From the NCBI GenBank assembly GCA_035621215.1, contig CP141729.1, forward strand, positions 1,324,944-1,388,943: DNA of 64,000 bases, given 5' to 3'. Each line of letters begins with the position of its first letter. Position 1 is the stretch's first letter. The position numbers and the translations under genes are program-made. Of the stretch, positions 9,601 to 17,625 are shown piece by piece. This DNA is from Oscillospiraceae bacterium MB08-C2-2 (lineage in GTDB: Bacteria > Bacillota > Clostridia > Oscillospirales > Ruminococcaceae). The notes beneath the pieces were generated by a model, which saw only the letters and a program-made list of their open reading frames with translations, was not told where the DNA came from and searched no databases.

Positions 9601-11006
9601 ATGTCGGCAGTAATCGGAATAGTTCCCGCTAGCTTGCCATCTCTAAGGGGATCGCCAATATACACCTCGATAGAGCCATCACGGCCAAGAGGAATAATAT
9701 CAAGATCCAGATGAGTGTGGCTGCCTTCCGGCACATCAATATCAAAGTTGTAATTAACAATACCTACAGTGGAGTTGTTGCGAAGGTTGGTAACATGATT
9801 GTTGTTAACAGTCTTGTCACGGTTGGCAACCACATATGGTCCACCCAGCTGATAACAAATAATACCAGCCGAATAGTTCTCATAAGGGTTCAGACCATTC
9901 CGTTCCGGACCGGAAGAAGACATATTCACTTGAGGAATGATGACTTTTCCGCCGGGGCCTTCTTCAACCGTAATATCCAAAGGCTCAATTACAGTCTGCC
10001 GGGAATAGCCATGGTTGTTGATGGCACGGTGGTAGGTAATATACCACTCGCCATCAGCCTCAAAAAGGCTGCCATGGGTATTGTGGCCATTGTTGGTGCT
10101 GGAAGCACCGTCCGGAGTGCGCTGGCCGGCGGCATCTACGATAACTCCTCCGTATGTAAAGGGCCCAAGAGGAGAATCGCCATAAGCGTAAGCAAGCATA
10201 CACACACCAGTTGAATTGTACTGGGCTTCAGAAGAAAGCCCGCCTCTGGCATAAATAAAGACATACTTATCTTTAATCTTACGCATGGAAGAGGCTTCAA
10301 AGAATTGGAAAGGCTCGCTGCTTTTGCGATTTCCTATCATATTGGTGATCGTTTGTGTCCCCGGTTTAATGGAATGCATATTGGTAGGGTCTAGCTCGGC
10401 GCCATAAGAGGTTTCAAACCCCCAATAGCCGTATACCCGGCCATCGTCATCCACAAACACGGAAGGGTCAAATCCCAAATCTCCGACTGTATTTGTTTTG
10501 GAAGCACTGGCCCAGTTAGTGACCTCAAAGGGGCCGTCTGGCCTGTATGATTTAGCCACCATGGTGTTGCGCCCGCCAGCCTGATTGTTGGGATAGAGGT
10601 AATAAGCCGGCACCATTTTGCCGTCTACTTCTTCCATCCGCATTGCCACATCAGGTGCGTAGAGTGTGTCGAAGCCTGTTCCGCTGCTGTTTGGAGAGCG
10701 GAAAATAACTCCGGGAGTATCATACAAATTTCCCTCAGGACGCCAATTGGTCAAATCGTCAACAGGAGCCGACCAACAGCTCATATCTGGTCCGCAATAT
10801 TGGCTGACAGCTGTATCGTGAGAACCATAAACATAAACACGATATTTCCCAGGGTTATCAGGATCTTCAAATACATATGGTTCGCTGTCGGGAATGAATT
10901 CCCACATAGGAAGGAATGGATTGATGGCGCTGACATTCATACTTAAGCTGATTACAAAAAGAGCGCTGAGAGTCAACACGGTCACAAATCTCGCTATTTT
11001 TTTCAT
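6687..11006 (-). CDS. Secreted multidomain GH43 glycosidase
   Basis: A large exported enzyme of 1439 residues, probably cutting arabinan or arabinoxylan outside the cell. A signal peptide ends near residue 27. The GH43 propeller follows (NPFLP then Asp40 in IPDSEP as likely general base, a DPSVFVDDDG segment, and FFEASSM carrying the likely acid Glu). Next come a CBM6-like sandwich near 385-525, two copies of an Ig-like plus concanavalin-like (DUF1349-type) unit, three PEGA-like carboxyl-side modules of which two are almost identical, a FIVAR helical module and a C-terminal Big_2 domain. No sortase or S-layer anchor is seen. The neighbouring ara genes support arabinose release; the exact substrate is not proven. 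Confidence 0.9.
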   Translation of the reverse strand: MKKIARFVTVLTLSALFVISLSMNVSAINPFLPMWEFIPDSEPYVFEDPDNPGKYRVYVYGSHDTAVSQYCGPDMSCWSAPVDDLTNWRPEGNLYDTPGVIFRSPNSSGTGFDTLYAPDVAMRMEEVDGKMVPAYYLYPNNQAGGRNTMVAKSYRPDGPFEVTNWASASKTNTVGDLGFDPSVFVDDDGRVYGYWGFETSYGAELDPTNMHSIKPGTQTITNMIGNRKSSEPFQFFEASSMRKIKDKYVFIYARGGLSSEAQYNSTGVCMLAYAYGDSPLGPFTYGGVIVDAAGQRTPDGASSTNNGHNTHGSLFEADGEWYITYHRAINNHGYSRQTVIEPLDITVEEGPGGKVIIPQVNMSSSGPERNGLNPYENYSAGIICYQLGGPYVVANRDKTVNNNHVTNLRNNSTVGIVNYNFDIDVPEGSHTHLDLDIIPLGRDGSIEVYIGDPLRDGKLAGTIPITADMPRVRTTVSLDVADVVDDLDGQHPLFLKTKGSGSNNIWEFHRVQFTAMPPEDIKVDGKDFLEFNSSIYSYTYTVTGDEIPTVTAGSLAEGMTATVTQATALFDSAKVTFSSDAGSKTYLITFVPESTTRFTSLPSGWSVVNPSSTAPSFSHLGATVIPSSGDFNGNNTNTLQYKGSLAGDWEITTKVTNDQLLSDEGNYPQYGVALHNGDDWLKLVNVFGYNNAHSIQNSIAGSLTGDGDNDTFTAHPYLTSWLRLTKSGNTIVCSYSSDGVNFTTTRTITVNNTLDKAKLQLFASTCFGSQPFKTTFEYVNIGKAQSSAFVEFKVSPQDTVIEIKDSSDNVITPISGYFYELPVGSYTYTASAEGYVTETKDIQVSQNAVISVELKKDYSSMYSISMDGEPFSEFNYYTKSYTHTVESGDIPTITAQSTRKDVTVKVTQATNLWESAKVEFISGSQTDAYLITFVPESATRFNSLPADWELLNANDKATFAETGITIPASNLSSGNDFPSTSILNMLQYTGSLNGDWTVTVKVTNDRLLPDGGYPNYGIGLNNTGAGSSNWVKMIQIGGSNPSWQYNSGFQSSNNFTGFNFTTAWLRLQKEGSNIIGYYSSDGVNFSRANSFAAGTRMDGAKLQLFSTTNQESSTVFNTTFEYIHMEKDDQPVNSTITFAVTPANAAVVVTNSEGSVVAPTSSNALIYDLAPGQYNYSVSAEGFQTKSATFTADGNKTITVDLSQAPADKYAITFAVTPANAAVEVRNSAGDVVSPTATNALIYDLAPGEYSYTVSAQGYQTKTSSFTVGAQATITVELTADSTPVDKTELETVAEEAEALNQAEYTPETWAVLRTALNTAKDVLSDDQADQGAVDSALAALRNAIAQLKEIDPGEIIEVEAIRIEGDETVKRNKTVKLTAVIDPENATIKDVTWVSLNPAIATVDQNGIVKATSKTGFAIIEAKAHNGVIAQFSVRVTA

Positions 11007-11111
11007 TCTTCAATAGTCATCCTTTCCTTATTGGCGTTGTCCTTACTGGTTTGATTCCTATCCTGATTTTCCCTCCTATCTTTTACCCACTATACTTCGT
11101 TGATTGAACCT

Positions 11112-11129
11112 TTCATGTGCGCACACGAA
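11112..11129. promoter_or_regulatory. Near-perfect 18-bp palindrome over the GH43 -35 region
   Basis: The core TGTGCGCACA is flanked by TTC and GAA with one asymmetric base per side. It lies where the -35 box of the TATAGT promoter would be, about 106 bases before the GH43 start, and no good -35 hexamer is present. A regulator site is the likely role. Confidence 0.5.
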
Positions 11130-11309
11130 AAACCCTGTTTTGATCAATTTTATATCAGCAAGCGAAGCACAGGGCCGCCTTAGGGAAGCGCCCCTTTTTG
11201 AGAATATCTGCACAGAAGTTTGCTTATGATGCTGTGTAGAACCGAACTCTGTGCCTAAAAGCCGTCTTTCTCACTTCGGCCCAATATTTTCTGCTGATTT
11301 TTTGTATTT

Positions 11310-11323
11310 TGTGTTCGAGCACA
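11310..11323. promoter_or_regulatory. Candidate operator, copy 1 (TGTGTTCGAGCACA)
   Basis: An imperfect palindrome with one mismatched pair. A very similar site stands at 11495-11508. Together they suggest a consensus TGTGYTCGARCAYA for one dimeric regulator. Confidence 0.45.
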
Positions 11324-11358
11324 TGTTGTAAGTAAACAAGCTTGTTTACTTACAACAT
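11323..11358. promoter_or_regulatory. Perfect 36-bp palindrome upstream of the GH43 gene
   Basis: ATGTTGTAAGTAAACAAG is followed at once by its exact reverse complement, so there is no loop. A site with no spacer suits a protein dimer or paired dimers better than an RNA terminator, and no T tract follows on either strand. Confidence 0.65.
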
Positions 11359-11494
11359 ACCTTATTATTGACAAATATACAATAGTAAAATAAAAAATTA
11401 TATAAATTTTGTCCTTAACAACATGATTTGTCTATATTTTATAGAACAATTTACAAATAATAAGATGCATATTTTTTTACAAAAAACATACAAA

Positions 11495-11508
11495 TGTGCT
11501 CGAGCATA
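11495..11508. promoter_or_regulatory. Candidate operator, copy 2 (TGTGCTCGAGCATA)
   Basis: Matches the site at 11310-11323 with an identical TCGA centre and TGTG/CA edges. Two spaced copies on both sides of the 36-bp palindrome would allow looping; that is inference. Confidence 0.45.
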
Positions 11509-11690
11509 TATCCAATATGCATTTTTTACTAATTGCACACAAATGTCCCCTAAGCCGGATTTTTTGTGACCATCTCAAAACCGCTGCAATCCATCAAAAA
11601 TATTCTGTAATCTTGCGATAAACCTTTTGCGGCACCTCCGTTAAATATTGTTTTATATAAAGCTTGCATAAATTAGAACGAGGCTGCCCT

Positions 11691-11754
11691 AAAAAAAGAA
11701 AATCCTCTCAGGTAAAGCAACGGCCTTGCGGCCCAATTGCTAAAACCTAAGAGG
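11691..11754 (-). terminator. Terminator after the btu-type operon
   Basis: On the minus strand CCTCTTAGGT pairs with ACCTGAGAGG (one G-U). An inner AGCAA/TTGCT stem is capped by GGCC-GCAA-GGCC, and TTTTCTTTTTTT follows. It lies about 95 bases past the last gene of the operon. Confidence 0.75.
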
Positions 11755-11847
11755 ACTTTACATATGAATTTTACGGCCAGAGATATTACCACATAGAGCA
11801 AACCCTACGGACTAAAACAGCATAGTCAGTACAATCCAGCCTTTGAC

Positions 11848-12606
11848 TCAATAAAAATCGATAAACAGCTTCTCATTGTGGTCAAAAATATCCGCCTGTA
11901 TATGATACAGAGCCTCAATGAGCGGTTTTGTAATGATGTCCTTGGGCTTGCCGCTGCAAAGGATTGCCCCCTCTTGCATCACATAAATCCGGTCGCAGCA
12001 GCGGGAGGCTGTTCCCAGATCGTGGAGCGCCGCCAAGATGGTCTTGCCGGAACTTTTGAGCATCCGCAGCGTGTGAATCTGGCTGCCGATATCCAGATGA
12101 TTGGTGGGTTCATCCAGCACAATAATCTCAGTCTGTTGAGCCATAGCCCGTGCGATCAAAGCTCGCTGCTTCTCACCGCCGGATAGATGAAGAAAGCTGT
12201 GTTTGGCAAAGGCCTCAATCCCAACACTGCGGATGACCTGCTGTATAATAGCGCTGTCCTGTTCATCCAGCGTATCCAGCATTTTCTTGCTGGGATACCG
12301 TCCCATAGATACAACCTCTTCCACGGTAAAGTCGAAGTTGGCGCTGTTTTCTTGGGCAACAACGGCGAGGCGGGAGGCAGCCTGACGGTTTGTAAGCTTT
12401 TGGATGTCTTGCCCATACAGCAGTATCTTACCCTTTGCAGGCGATAAGACCTTGTATATGTTTTTCAGCAGGGTTGATTTGCCGCTTCCGTTGGGGCCGA
12501 TCACTCCTACAAACTCACCCTCTCCCACTTCCATAGATACATCATTTAGTATTGGACGCCCGGCCGCTGTATAGGTTACGCCGTGAACCTCTATCGCTTT
12601 TCTCAT
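11848..12606 (-). CDS. btuD: Corrinoid-type ABC importer, ATPase subunit
   Basis: The ATPase of a FecCD/BtuCD-type importer. Walker A is GPNGSGKST near residue 36, the signature is LSGGEKQRA, and Walker B is IIVLDEPTNHLD. The length of 252 residues is standard. Its start overlaps the permease stop by four bases. Proteins of this shape also serve iron-siderophore uptake. The cobalamin riboswitch heading the operon is the reason for preferring corrinoids here. It is the last gene of the operon, followed by a terminator. Confidence 0.88.
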   Translation of the reverse strand: MRKAIEVHGVTYTAAGRPILNDVSMEVGEGEFVGVIGPNGSGKSTLLKNIYKVLSPAKGKILLYGQDIQKLTNRQAASRLAVVAQENSANFDFTVEEVVSMGRYPSKKMLDTLDEQDSAIIQQVIRSVGIEAFAKHSFLHLSGGEKQRALIARAMAQQTEIIVLDEPTNHLDIGSQIHTLRMLKSSGKTILAALHDLGTASRCCDRIYVMQEGAILCSGKPKDIITKPLIEALYHIQADIFDHNEKLFIDFY

Positions 12607-13664
12607 GATTTCTCACCAAAGGCATAATGCCGGGCTTTGATCATCCACAGAAAGAAAGGCGCACCCAGCATGGAAGTCAGAATACCCACAGGGATTTCTT
12701 TCGGAATATCCAGCATACGGGCCGCTACATCCACCCACACAAGGAATATTCCCCCCATTAGTGCGGCCAGAGGAATAACCCGCCGGTGATCGGAACCCAC
12801 CACCGAACGGACAATATGCGGAATAACCAATCCCACAAAGCCAATGCAGCCGGAAACCGATACACAAACACCTGTAAGCAGGGCTGTAAGCACAATCAGC
12901 ACCTTGCGCACCACATTGACATTGATTCCAAGGGTTATGGCGGTATCATCCCCCATCATAATGGCATTGAGCGGGGTGGAAAGACAGTACATACCCAAAA
13001 TGCCCGGTATCAGCACGATGATCATGGGGAGCAAAACCTCCCACTTAACACCTGCCACGCCGCCCAGCATCCAAAAGGTTGCCTCACGAACCTTGGCATC
13101 GTCCGGTGCATTGTATACCGTAAAGTTAGTGAAAGCACCGAACATGGCGGATACCGCTACACCAATCAGAATCAATTTAATGGGCGTGATCTCCCTGCCG
13201 TTCTTGGAAAGTGTATAGACCAGTGTGATTGCGCCGATTGCACCGATAAAAGCGCAGATATGCACACGGTAAGCACCCAGAAAAGAAAACATTCCGTATG
13301 CCATAGCCATAACCGCACCAAAGGAGGCACCGGATGAAATCCCCAATACATATGGGTCAGCCAACGGGTTTTTGGTGAATGCCTGCATTCCAACCCCCGA
13401 TAAAGAAAGAGCCATCCCCACCATAACCCCCAGCAAAACCCGTGGAGTACGGAGGTGCCAGATAATATTCTGTGTGTTATCGGGAATCCCGCCAACATCA
13501 ACTGATGGAATCAGGTGGCTCAGCAGCACACGCCAAACATCCGAAAAGCGGATGAATACAGGGCCGATGGCCACACAAAGAACGATCGACAGAAGCAGAA
13601 GCACAGACAGCAGAATACAGGCAAGCCGCATGTGCCCTGTCAGAAAGGAACTGATCTGCTTCAT
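12603..13664 (-). CDS. btuC: Corrinoid-type ABC importer, permease
   Basis: A FecCD-family permease of 353 residues with about ten membrane segments. It shows the usual RTPRVLLGVMVG and TKNPLADPYVLGISSGA segments, followed by GFVGLVIPHIVR before the last helices. It overlaps the ATPase start by four bases and the binding-protein stop by four bases, so the three are translationally coupled. Substrate assignment rests on the upstream cobalamin riboswitch. Confidence 0.88.
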   Translation of the reverse strand: MKQISSFLTGHMRLACILLSVLLLLSIVLCVAIGPVFIRFSDVWRVLLSHLIPSVDVGGIPDNTQNIIWHLRTPRVLLGVMVGMALSLSGVGMQAFTKNPLADPYVLGISSGASFGAVMAMAYGMFSFLGAYRVHICAFIGAIGAITLVYTLSKNGREITPIKLILIGVAVSAMFGAFTNFTVYNAPDDAKVREATFWMLGGVAGVKWEVLLPMIIVLIPGILGMYCLSTPLNAIMMGDDTAITLGINVNVVRKVLIVLTALLTGVCVSVSGCIGFVGLVIPHIVRSVVGSDHRRVIPLAALMGGIFLVWVDVAARMLDIPKEIPVGILTSMLGAPFFLWMIKARHYAFGEKS

Positions 13665-14713
13665 GCGAACAAATCGGGATGAAAGCCCTCTGCAAATTTC
13701 TCAATGGTATCGGCAATGCGGGAGCTGGCAAAGACCTCCGGCAAGGTGACGACAATAAAATTCTGATTCTGGATCGCCTTGAGGCCGGACAACGCAGGAT
13801 TGGTGGTTAACTGCTTAATCTTTTCTTCCAAAGTGGTGGTGCCATAATTGTTGATGATGATGATATCGGGGTCGGCTTCCACTACAGCCTCCCAGCTCAC
13901 AGTATTCCAAGTTTTCTCCAGGTTCTCGAATACATTTATACCCCCGGCATGCCGGATCAGCTTAGAGGTGAAATTGTTGCCCGGTGTATAGGCGCCGCCT
14001 TCCATTTCCATATCAAAATTAAACACCTTGATCGGCTCGGCATCCTTCACAACATCCTCTACCACGCTGATGCGGGACTGCATTTCGCTGACAATCGCTT
14101 TGGCACGGTCCTCCACCTGAAAAATGCGCCCCAGATTATAGAAATCCTGATAAACATCTTCCACGTCTGCGCCCAGCTTATATCCTTCAATGGAGGCTAA
14201 GGACATGATGCCATTCTGCTCCAGTGTGGGGTGATCGGCAATCCCCTTTTGTCCAAAGGCCGAGCTCCGCCCATAGATAAAGTCAGGGTCTAAATCCAAC
14301 ACGACTTCCAGAGAGGGCTGCTCAGAGGTTGTCAGACTGCGCTTGGATTCGTATTTTGCACGGAACGGCTCCGCTACAAGTGCGTTGTTGTAGCTGGTTG
14401 CTATAATTTTATCCCCCAGCCCTAAAGCCATCAGCTGTTCGCCGGCATTGGGGTTGGCAGCCAGCACCCGCTCCGGCACATGGGTAAAGGTAACAACAGC
14501 CTCGTTATCTGTAACCAGCTCAAAGGGGAATGCATCGCCCGAGTTAGACTGTTCTTCTTGGGCTGAAGAATCGGCATCGACTTGTTCGGATACCGAGCTT
14601 TTTGGGTCAGCCGAAGCAGAATCCTCTTTATTTGGTGATGAACATGCGGTAAAGGACAGGATAAGGCATACGGTTAGAACCAGACTGAGTAAAATTTGTT
14701 TTGTACGCTTCAT
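13661..14713 (-). CDS. btuF: Corrinoid-type ABC importer, binding lipoprotein
   Basis: A FecB/BtuF-fold receptor on the outer face of the membrane. A signal peptide with a lipobox (LSFTAC) and an acidic, serine-rich linker precede the binding domain, which begins near ELVTDNEAVVTFTHVPERV. The ATG at 14713 is preferred because AAAGGAG lies five bases upstream; an in-frame start at 14761 would place the leader peptide too far inside. It is the first gene behind the riboswitch and terminator. Confidence 0.88.
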   Translation of the reverse strand: MKRTKQILLSLVLTVCLILSFTACSSPNKEDSASADPKSSVSEQVDADSSAQEEQSNSGDAFPFELVTDNEAVVTFTHVPERVLAANPNAGEQLMALGLGDKIIATSYNNALVAEPFRAKYESKRSLTTSEQPSLEVVLDLDPDFIYGRSSAFGQKGIADHPTLEQNGIMSLASIEGYKLGADVEDVYQDFYNLGRIFQVEDRAKAIVSEMQSRISVVEDVVKDAEPIKVFNFDMEMEGGAYTPGNNFTSKLIRHAGGINVFENLEKTWNTVSWEAVVEADPDIIIINNYGTTTLEEKIKQLTTNPALSGLKAIQNQNFIVVTLPEVFASSRIADTIEKFAEGFHPDLFA

Positions 14714-14761
14714 TTTTTGCTCCTTTTCTTTGCCTTTGAATATGGATTGCCATTTCAGCAC

Positions 14762-14796
14762 AAAAAAAGTACTGTCTGCAACAAAGCAGGCAGTAC
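14762..14796 (-). terminator. Riboswitch-controlled terminator before btuF
   Basis: GTACTGCCTGC pairs with GCAGACAGTAC except at one position, with a six-base loop, and seven Ts follow. It lies between the aptamer and the btuF ribosome site, the usual place for the switching hairpin. Confidence 0.8.
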
Positions 14797-14862
14797 GTTT
14801 CCGTTTTTACGCACAGCAATAGTTTGCACACAGCCATATCCACGTGGCGCTGCATTAATTGT

Positions 14863-15021
14863 ACACAAGCAGGTCTTCTGACTCGCGCGGTTTTTTCCCT
14901 CACCTTCCCAAAGCATGGAGCTTCAGTGGTAAAGGAACCTTAAAATGCGCTTACAGCGGCGGGACCGTACAGGATTTTCACCTGTTTCCCTTTTAACCAG
15001 CAAGCTGCTGGCACTTGTGCC
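14863..15021 (-). promoter_or_regulatory. Cobalamin (B12) riboswitch aptamer
   Basis: Read on the minus strand, the conserved core CCGCCGCTGTAAGCG, an upstream GGTGAAAATCCTGTACGG segment, a CCACTG segment and the B12-box-like AGTCAGAAGACCTGC occur in the right order. The ends pair through CACAAG/CTTGTG. With the terminator at 14762-14796 it should turn the importer off when adenosylcobalamin or a related corrinoid is plentiful. Confidence 0.93.
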
Positions 15022-15226
15022 TCAATTACTTTATCACCATTCAGGAGGAAAAGCAACCCAATTGTTTCAATACTATGCCCGACCGTGCGATTCATGCTGG
15101 CTTTATCTCAGCGGATAGCCAATACCCAAGGCAAAAGCATGGAGCACGGCTTGTAAATCCGGTATATGTATCGGTTCATACATCCATTGCTGAAAGGAAG
15201 AAAGCAAGTCTATTCCGGGGATAGCC
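15022..15226. other. Upstream region of the B12 riboswitch
   Basis: Should contain the promoter of the btu-type operon on the minus strand. A TAGTAT box is present near 15070 but I found no clear partner -35. No gene is supported. Confidence 0.35.
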
Positions 15227-15739
15227 TCACACCGGGGAGACTTCATCCTCGTGCATCATATATTCAATTAATGCATACACGCCCGCCCATAGCAGTATAT
15301 CGCTTCCATCCGGCACTTCCATTACCTGTGGGCCAATGGAAAAGAAATCTGTCAATGTTGCGAAACCATCCTGCGTGTGTATCTCCAAGTGGTTTTTCTC
15401 GCTCCGCACGACTTGCCATTCGGTACCGCTGTGCACCTGAATGGACATGCCCACAGGATGCGGCGGTTTTGAAATGGAGAAGTAATCGGCATCGGCTGCA
15501 TACACAGGCCGAGCAGTAGCTACAGTTTGGCTGCCCTGCTTGAGTGTGTATTGCCGATTCTTCCCGGCAGGCTTATCTGGCATATTTGCAATATTTGTTT
15601 GATACTGCACCGTTTTGTCTGGGCTCATCACTGCCTTTTCTGAACCGAACACCTTGGCGTTTTTCAATATGGCCAATAGTTTGCCTGTTTCAACCATAAA
15701 CAACTTTTCAGAAAAGCTATTTTTAATGATAACAGTCAC
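15227..15739 (-). CDS. Unknown protein, possibly tubby/LURP-like fold
   Basis: A 170-residue protein with no signal peptide or membrane segment. It is rich in short beta-type stretches (TVIIKNSF, YTLKQGSQTVATARP, MSIQVHSG), which faintly recall LURP-one/tubby-like domains; this is only an impression. The GTG start has AGGAGGG seven bases before it. The gene begins twelve bases after the second chromate-transporter half, so it is probably cotranscribed with it. Function not recognised. Confidence 0.6.
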   Translation of the reverse strand: MTVIIKNSFSEKLFMVETGKLLAILKNAKVFGSEKAVMSPDKTVQYQTNIANMPDKPAGKNRQYTLKQGSQTVATARPVYAADADYFSISKPPHPVGMSIQVHSGTEWQVVRSEKNHLEIHTQDGFATLTDFFSIGPQVMEVPDGSDILLWAGVYALIEYMMHEDEVSPV

Positions 15740-15750
15740 TCTTGTCCCTC

Positions 15751-16314
15751 CTAAATGAATAGATAGCAGGCCCCTCCTATCACGCCGCTGCCCAACATGA
15801 TCAGGATTGGATTTGGCTTAAACCTCCGCAATAGGAAGAGTCCTACCGCAAACAGAGCAACAGCAATAAAATCGGTAGAGGCAATATCCCAAGTGAAACC
15901 ACCGGCACCCCAAAAGGACAGTACAAGGATAGACAAACCCGCAGAGAGAATAAGCGCTACCACAGTTGGCCGCAAGCCCGCCAGCACCCCCTGAATCACA
16001 GCTAACTCTTTATACCTGCTGTAAAGCCACGCCACCAGCGACACAATAATGCAGGAAGGCAGGATACAGCCTAGGGTAGCCACCAGTGCTCCTCCCAGAC
16101 CAGCGATTTGTGTACCCACAAAAGTCGCTGAATTGATGGCAATGGGGCCGGGTGTCATTTCGGAGATTGTGATGAGATCCGTAAACTCAGTCAGGGTCAG
16201 CCAGCCATGAAGATCCACAATCTGATTTTGTATCAGCGGCATAGCGGCCATGCCGCCGCCAAAGCTAAATAAGCCGATTTGGAAAAAGCTCCAGAACAGT
16301 TGAAGATAAACCAT
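15751..16314 (-). CDS. chrA: Chromate transporter, half subunit
   Basis: A membrane protein of 187 residues with the short-chain CHR signature FSFGGGMAAMPLI near residue 17 and the EMTPGPIAINSATFVG segment. Short ChrA proteins work as pairs, and the partner lies immediately upstream. Members move chromate and possibly sulfate or other anions; the physiological substrate in anaerobes is uncertain. Confidence 0.85.
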   Translation of the reverse strand: MVYLQLFWSFFQIGLFSFGGGMAAMPLIQNQIVDLHGWLTLTEFTDLITISEMTPGPIAINSATFVGTQIAGLGGALVATLGCILPSCIIVSLVAWLYSRYKELAVIQGVLAGLRPTVVALILSAGLSILVLSFWGAGGFTWDIASTDFIAVALFAVGLFLLRRFKPNPILIMLGSGVIGGACYLFI

Positions 16315-16317
16315 GCC

Positions 16318-16890
16318 CTACAGGTGCTCCTTTCCCGTTTTCTTATCGTGCAGGCTCACCAGAGCGCCGAGTGTAGCGCAAAAAAGAATGATATAAATAA
16401 TGTTGATGTGCAGCACAAAATATACGAAGAAAGCCCCCGCCATAATGAGGATAGGCAGTATCTTTTTGGCTTTGATAATTTGACCGCCCATTGTAATCAC
16501 CACATCGAAAATCACTGCACATACGCCCGCCATCATTCCTTTTAATACGGCACTCACGATGGCGTTGTCACGGAATGCAGCGTAAAACAGCGAGATGACC
16601 GACAGAATAATGAGCGGCGGCAGCACAGTGCCAAGAATTGCTATTGCTGCACCGGATATACCCATCAAGCGCCAGCCTACAAGAATGGAAGCATTAACAG
16701 CCATTGCCCCCGGCGAAGACTGTGCAATGGCAGCCATATTCAGCATTTCGGTTTCTTCCAGCCACCCTAATTCGTCCACAAATTTTCTTTTCATCAAAGG
16801 GATGATGACATATCCACCCCCAAAAGTGAATGCACTCAAAAAAAATGTGGATTTGAACAGCTTTAAATAGTCTTTAAGATTCCTTTTCAT
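16318..16890 (-). CDS. chrA: Chromate transporter, partner half subunit
   Basis: The first gene of the pair, 190 residues, with the matching FTFGGGYVIIPLMKRKFV and AQSSPGAMAVNASILVG motifs. It begins after AGAAGGGGG, and its stop falls three bases before the next start, which suggests coupled translation and a two-polypeptide transporter. Confidence 0.85.
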   Translation of the reverse strand: MKRNLKDYLKLFKSTFFLSAFTFGGGYVIIPLMKRKFVDELGWLEETEMLNMAAIAQSSPGAMAVNASILVGWRLMGISGAAIAILGTVLPPLIILSVISLFYAAFRDNAIVSAVLKGMMAGVCAVIFDVVITMGGQIIKAKKILPILIMAGAFFVYFVLHINIIYIILFCATLGALVSLHDKKTGKEHL

Positions 16891-17016
16891 GTAATGCCCC
16901 CTTCTTTATTAGTATACACCTTAATGGCAGATAATCAAAATAGTATTATTAGATACAATGAATAGCTGTATTAATAAAAACAAATAATTTTCTGATACTG
17001 TTTATAATAGGGGAAT

Positions 17017-17397
17017 ACAACGTGGGCTCGGGGCACAAATGATTCTAAAATCCGGTGGGTGGCCTCGAGAAATAACCAGCAGAGAGCTTCCGATAAACAC
17101 AACTCTTGCGATTATTGATATGAACCTTTCCCCGGTGTTCGGGAAATGCACACCCATCTTCAATCTGAATGGGGCTATGTGCTGCAAGGTAAGGCCCGCG
17201 TAACGGCTGTTGATGAAAGAGGGCGCGTATTTATTGCAGATTGCAAAGCAGGAGAAGGGTGGTTCTTTCCGGCCAATATTCCCCACTCAATTCAAGGGCT
17301 ATGTGAGGGATGCAAATTTCTGCTTATATTTGATAAAGGCAGCTATTCTGAAAAAATACATTCTCAATATCCGAATTGTTTTCTCATCTGCCTTTAG
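17017..17397 (+). pseudogene. Frameshifted remnant of an oxalate decarboxylase gene
   Basis: Two frames together encode a piece of a bicupin oxalate decarboxylase. The first frame gives SGGWPREITSRELPINTTLA and then MNLSP. The second, from about 17134, gives [19 protein letters not shown] and continues through a PHSIQGL segment to [13 protein letters not shown]. One base appears lost in the CCCCGG run at 17131-17136, and the remainder of the roughly 380-residue protein is absent. The metal-site His pair of the N-terminal cupin survives. This is decayed DNA, not a working gene. Confidence 0.8.
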
Positions 17398-17502
17398 ATG
17401 TTCTATCGGCAAATTTCGGATGTGCAGAATACTAGGTATTTCAGAAATTTTGACTACAAAATCTCTAAACCCTCCAACGCATCAAAAGCGCATTAGATGA
17501 TT

Positions 17503-17560
17503 AAAGCTAATGGGGTACACTTTAGCAAGTATACCCCATTAGCTTTTTGTTCTTTTCTTT
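17503..17560 (+). terminator. Terminator downstream of the oxalate decarboxylase remnant
   Basis: A 15-bp stem, AAAGCTAATGGGGTA with its complement, spans 17503-17546 and is followed by TTGTTCTTTTCTTTTTTT. It probably ended the former decarboxylase transcript. Confidence 0.75.
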
Positions 17561-17625
17561 TTTTCCGGCAAACACTGTCGGGAAAGCTTTATGACTGTCC
17601 GGCCTTGGGAGATAGCCTCCTAAGT

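Larger units (their letters stand above)
11007..11690. other. Long regulatory region upstream of the GH43 gene
   Basis: No gene is supported here. The minus-strand GH43 leader carries a TATAGT -10-like box at 11089-11094 and three palindromic sites (annotated separately) further upstream. The part from about 11360 to 11480 is very A/T-rich. Confidence 0.6.

Noticed and set aside
11691-11754. Hairpin considered as the end of an IS200/IS605-type element
   Set aside because: It is followed by a T tract in the right place to end the btu-type operon, and no transposase is near.
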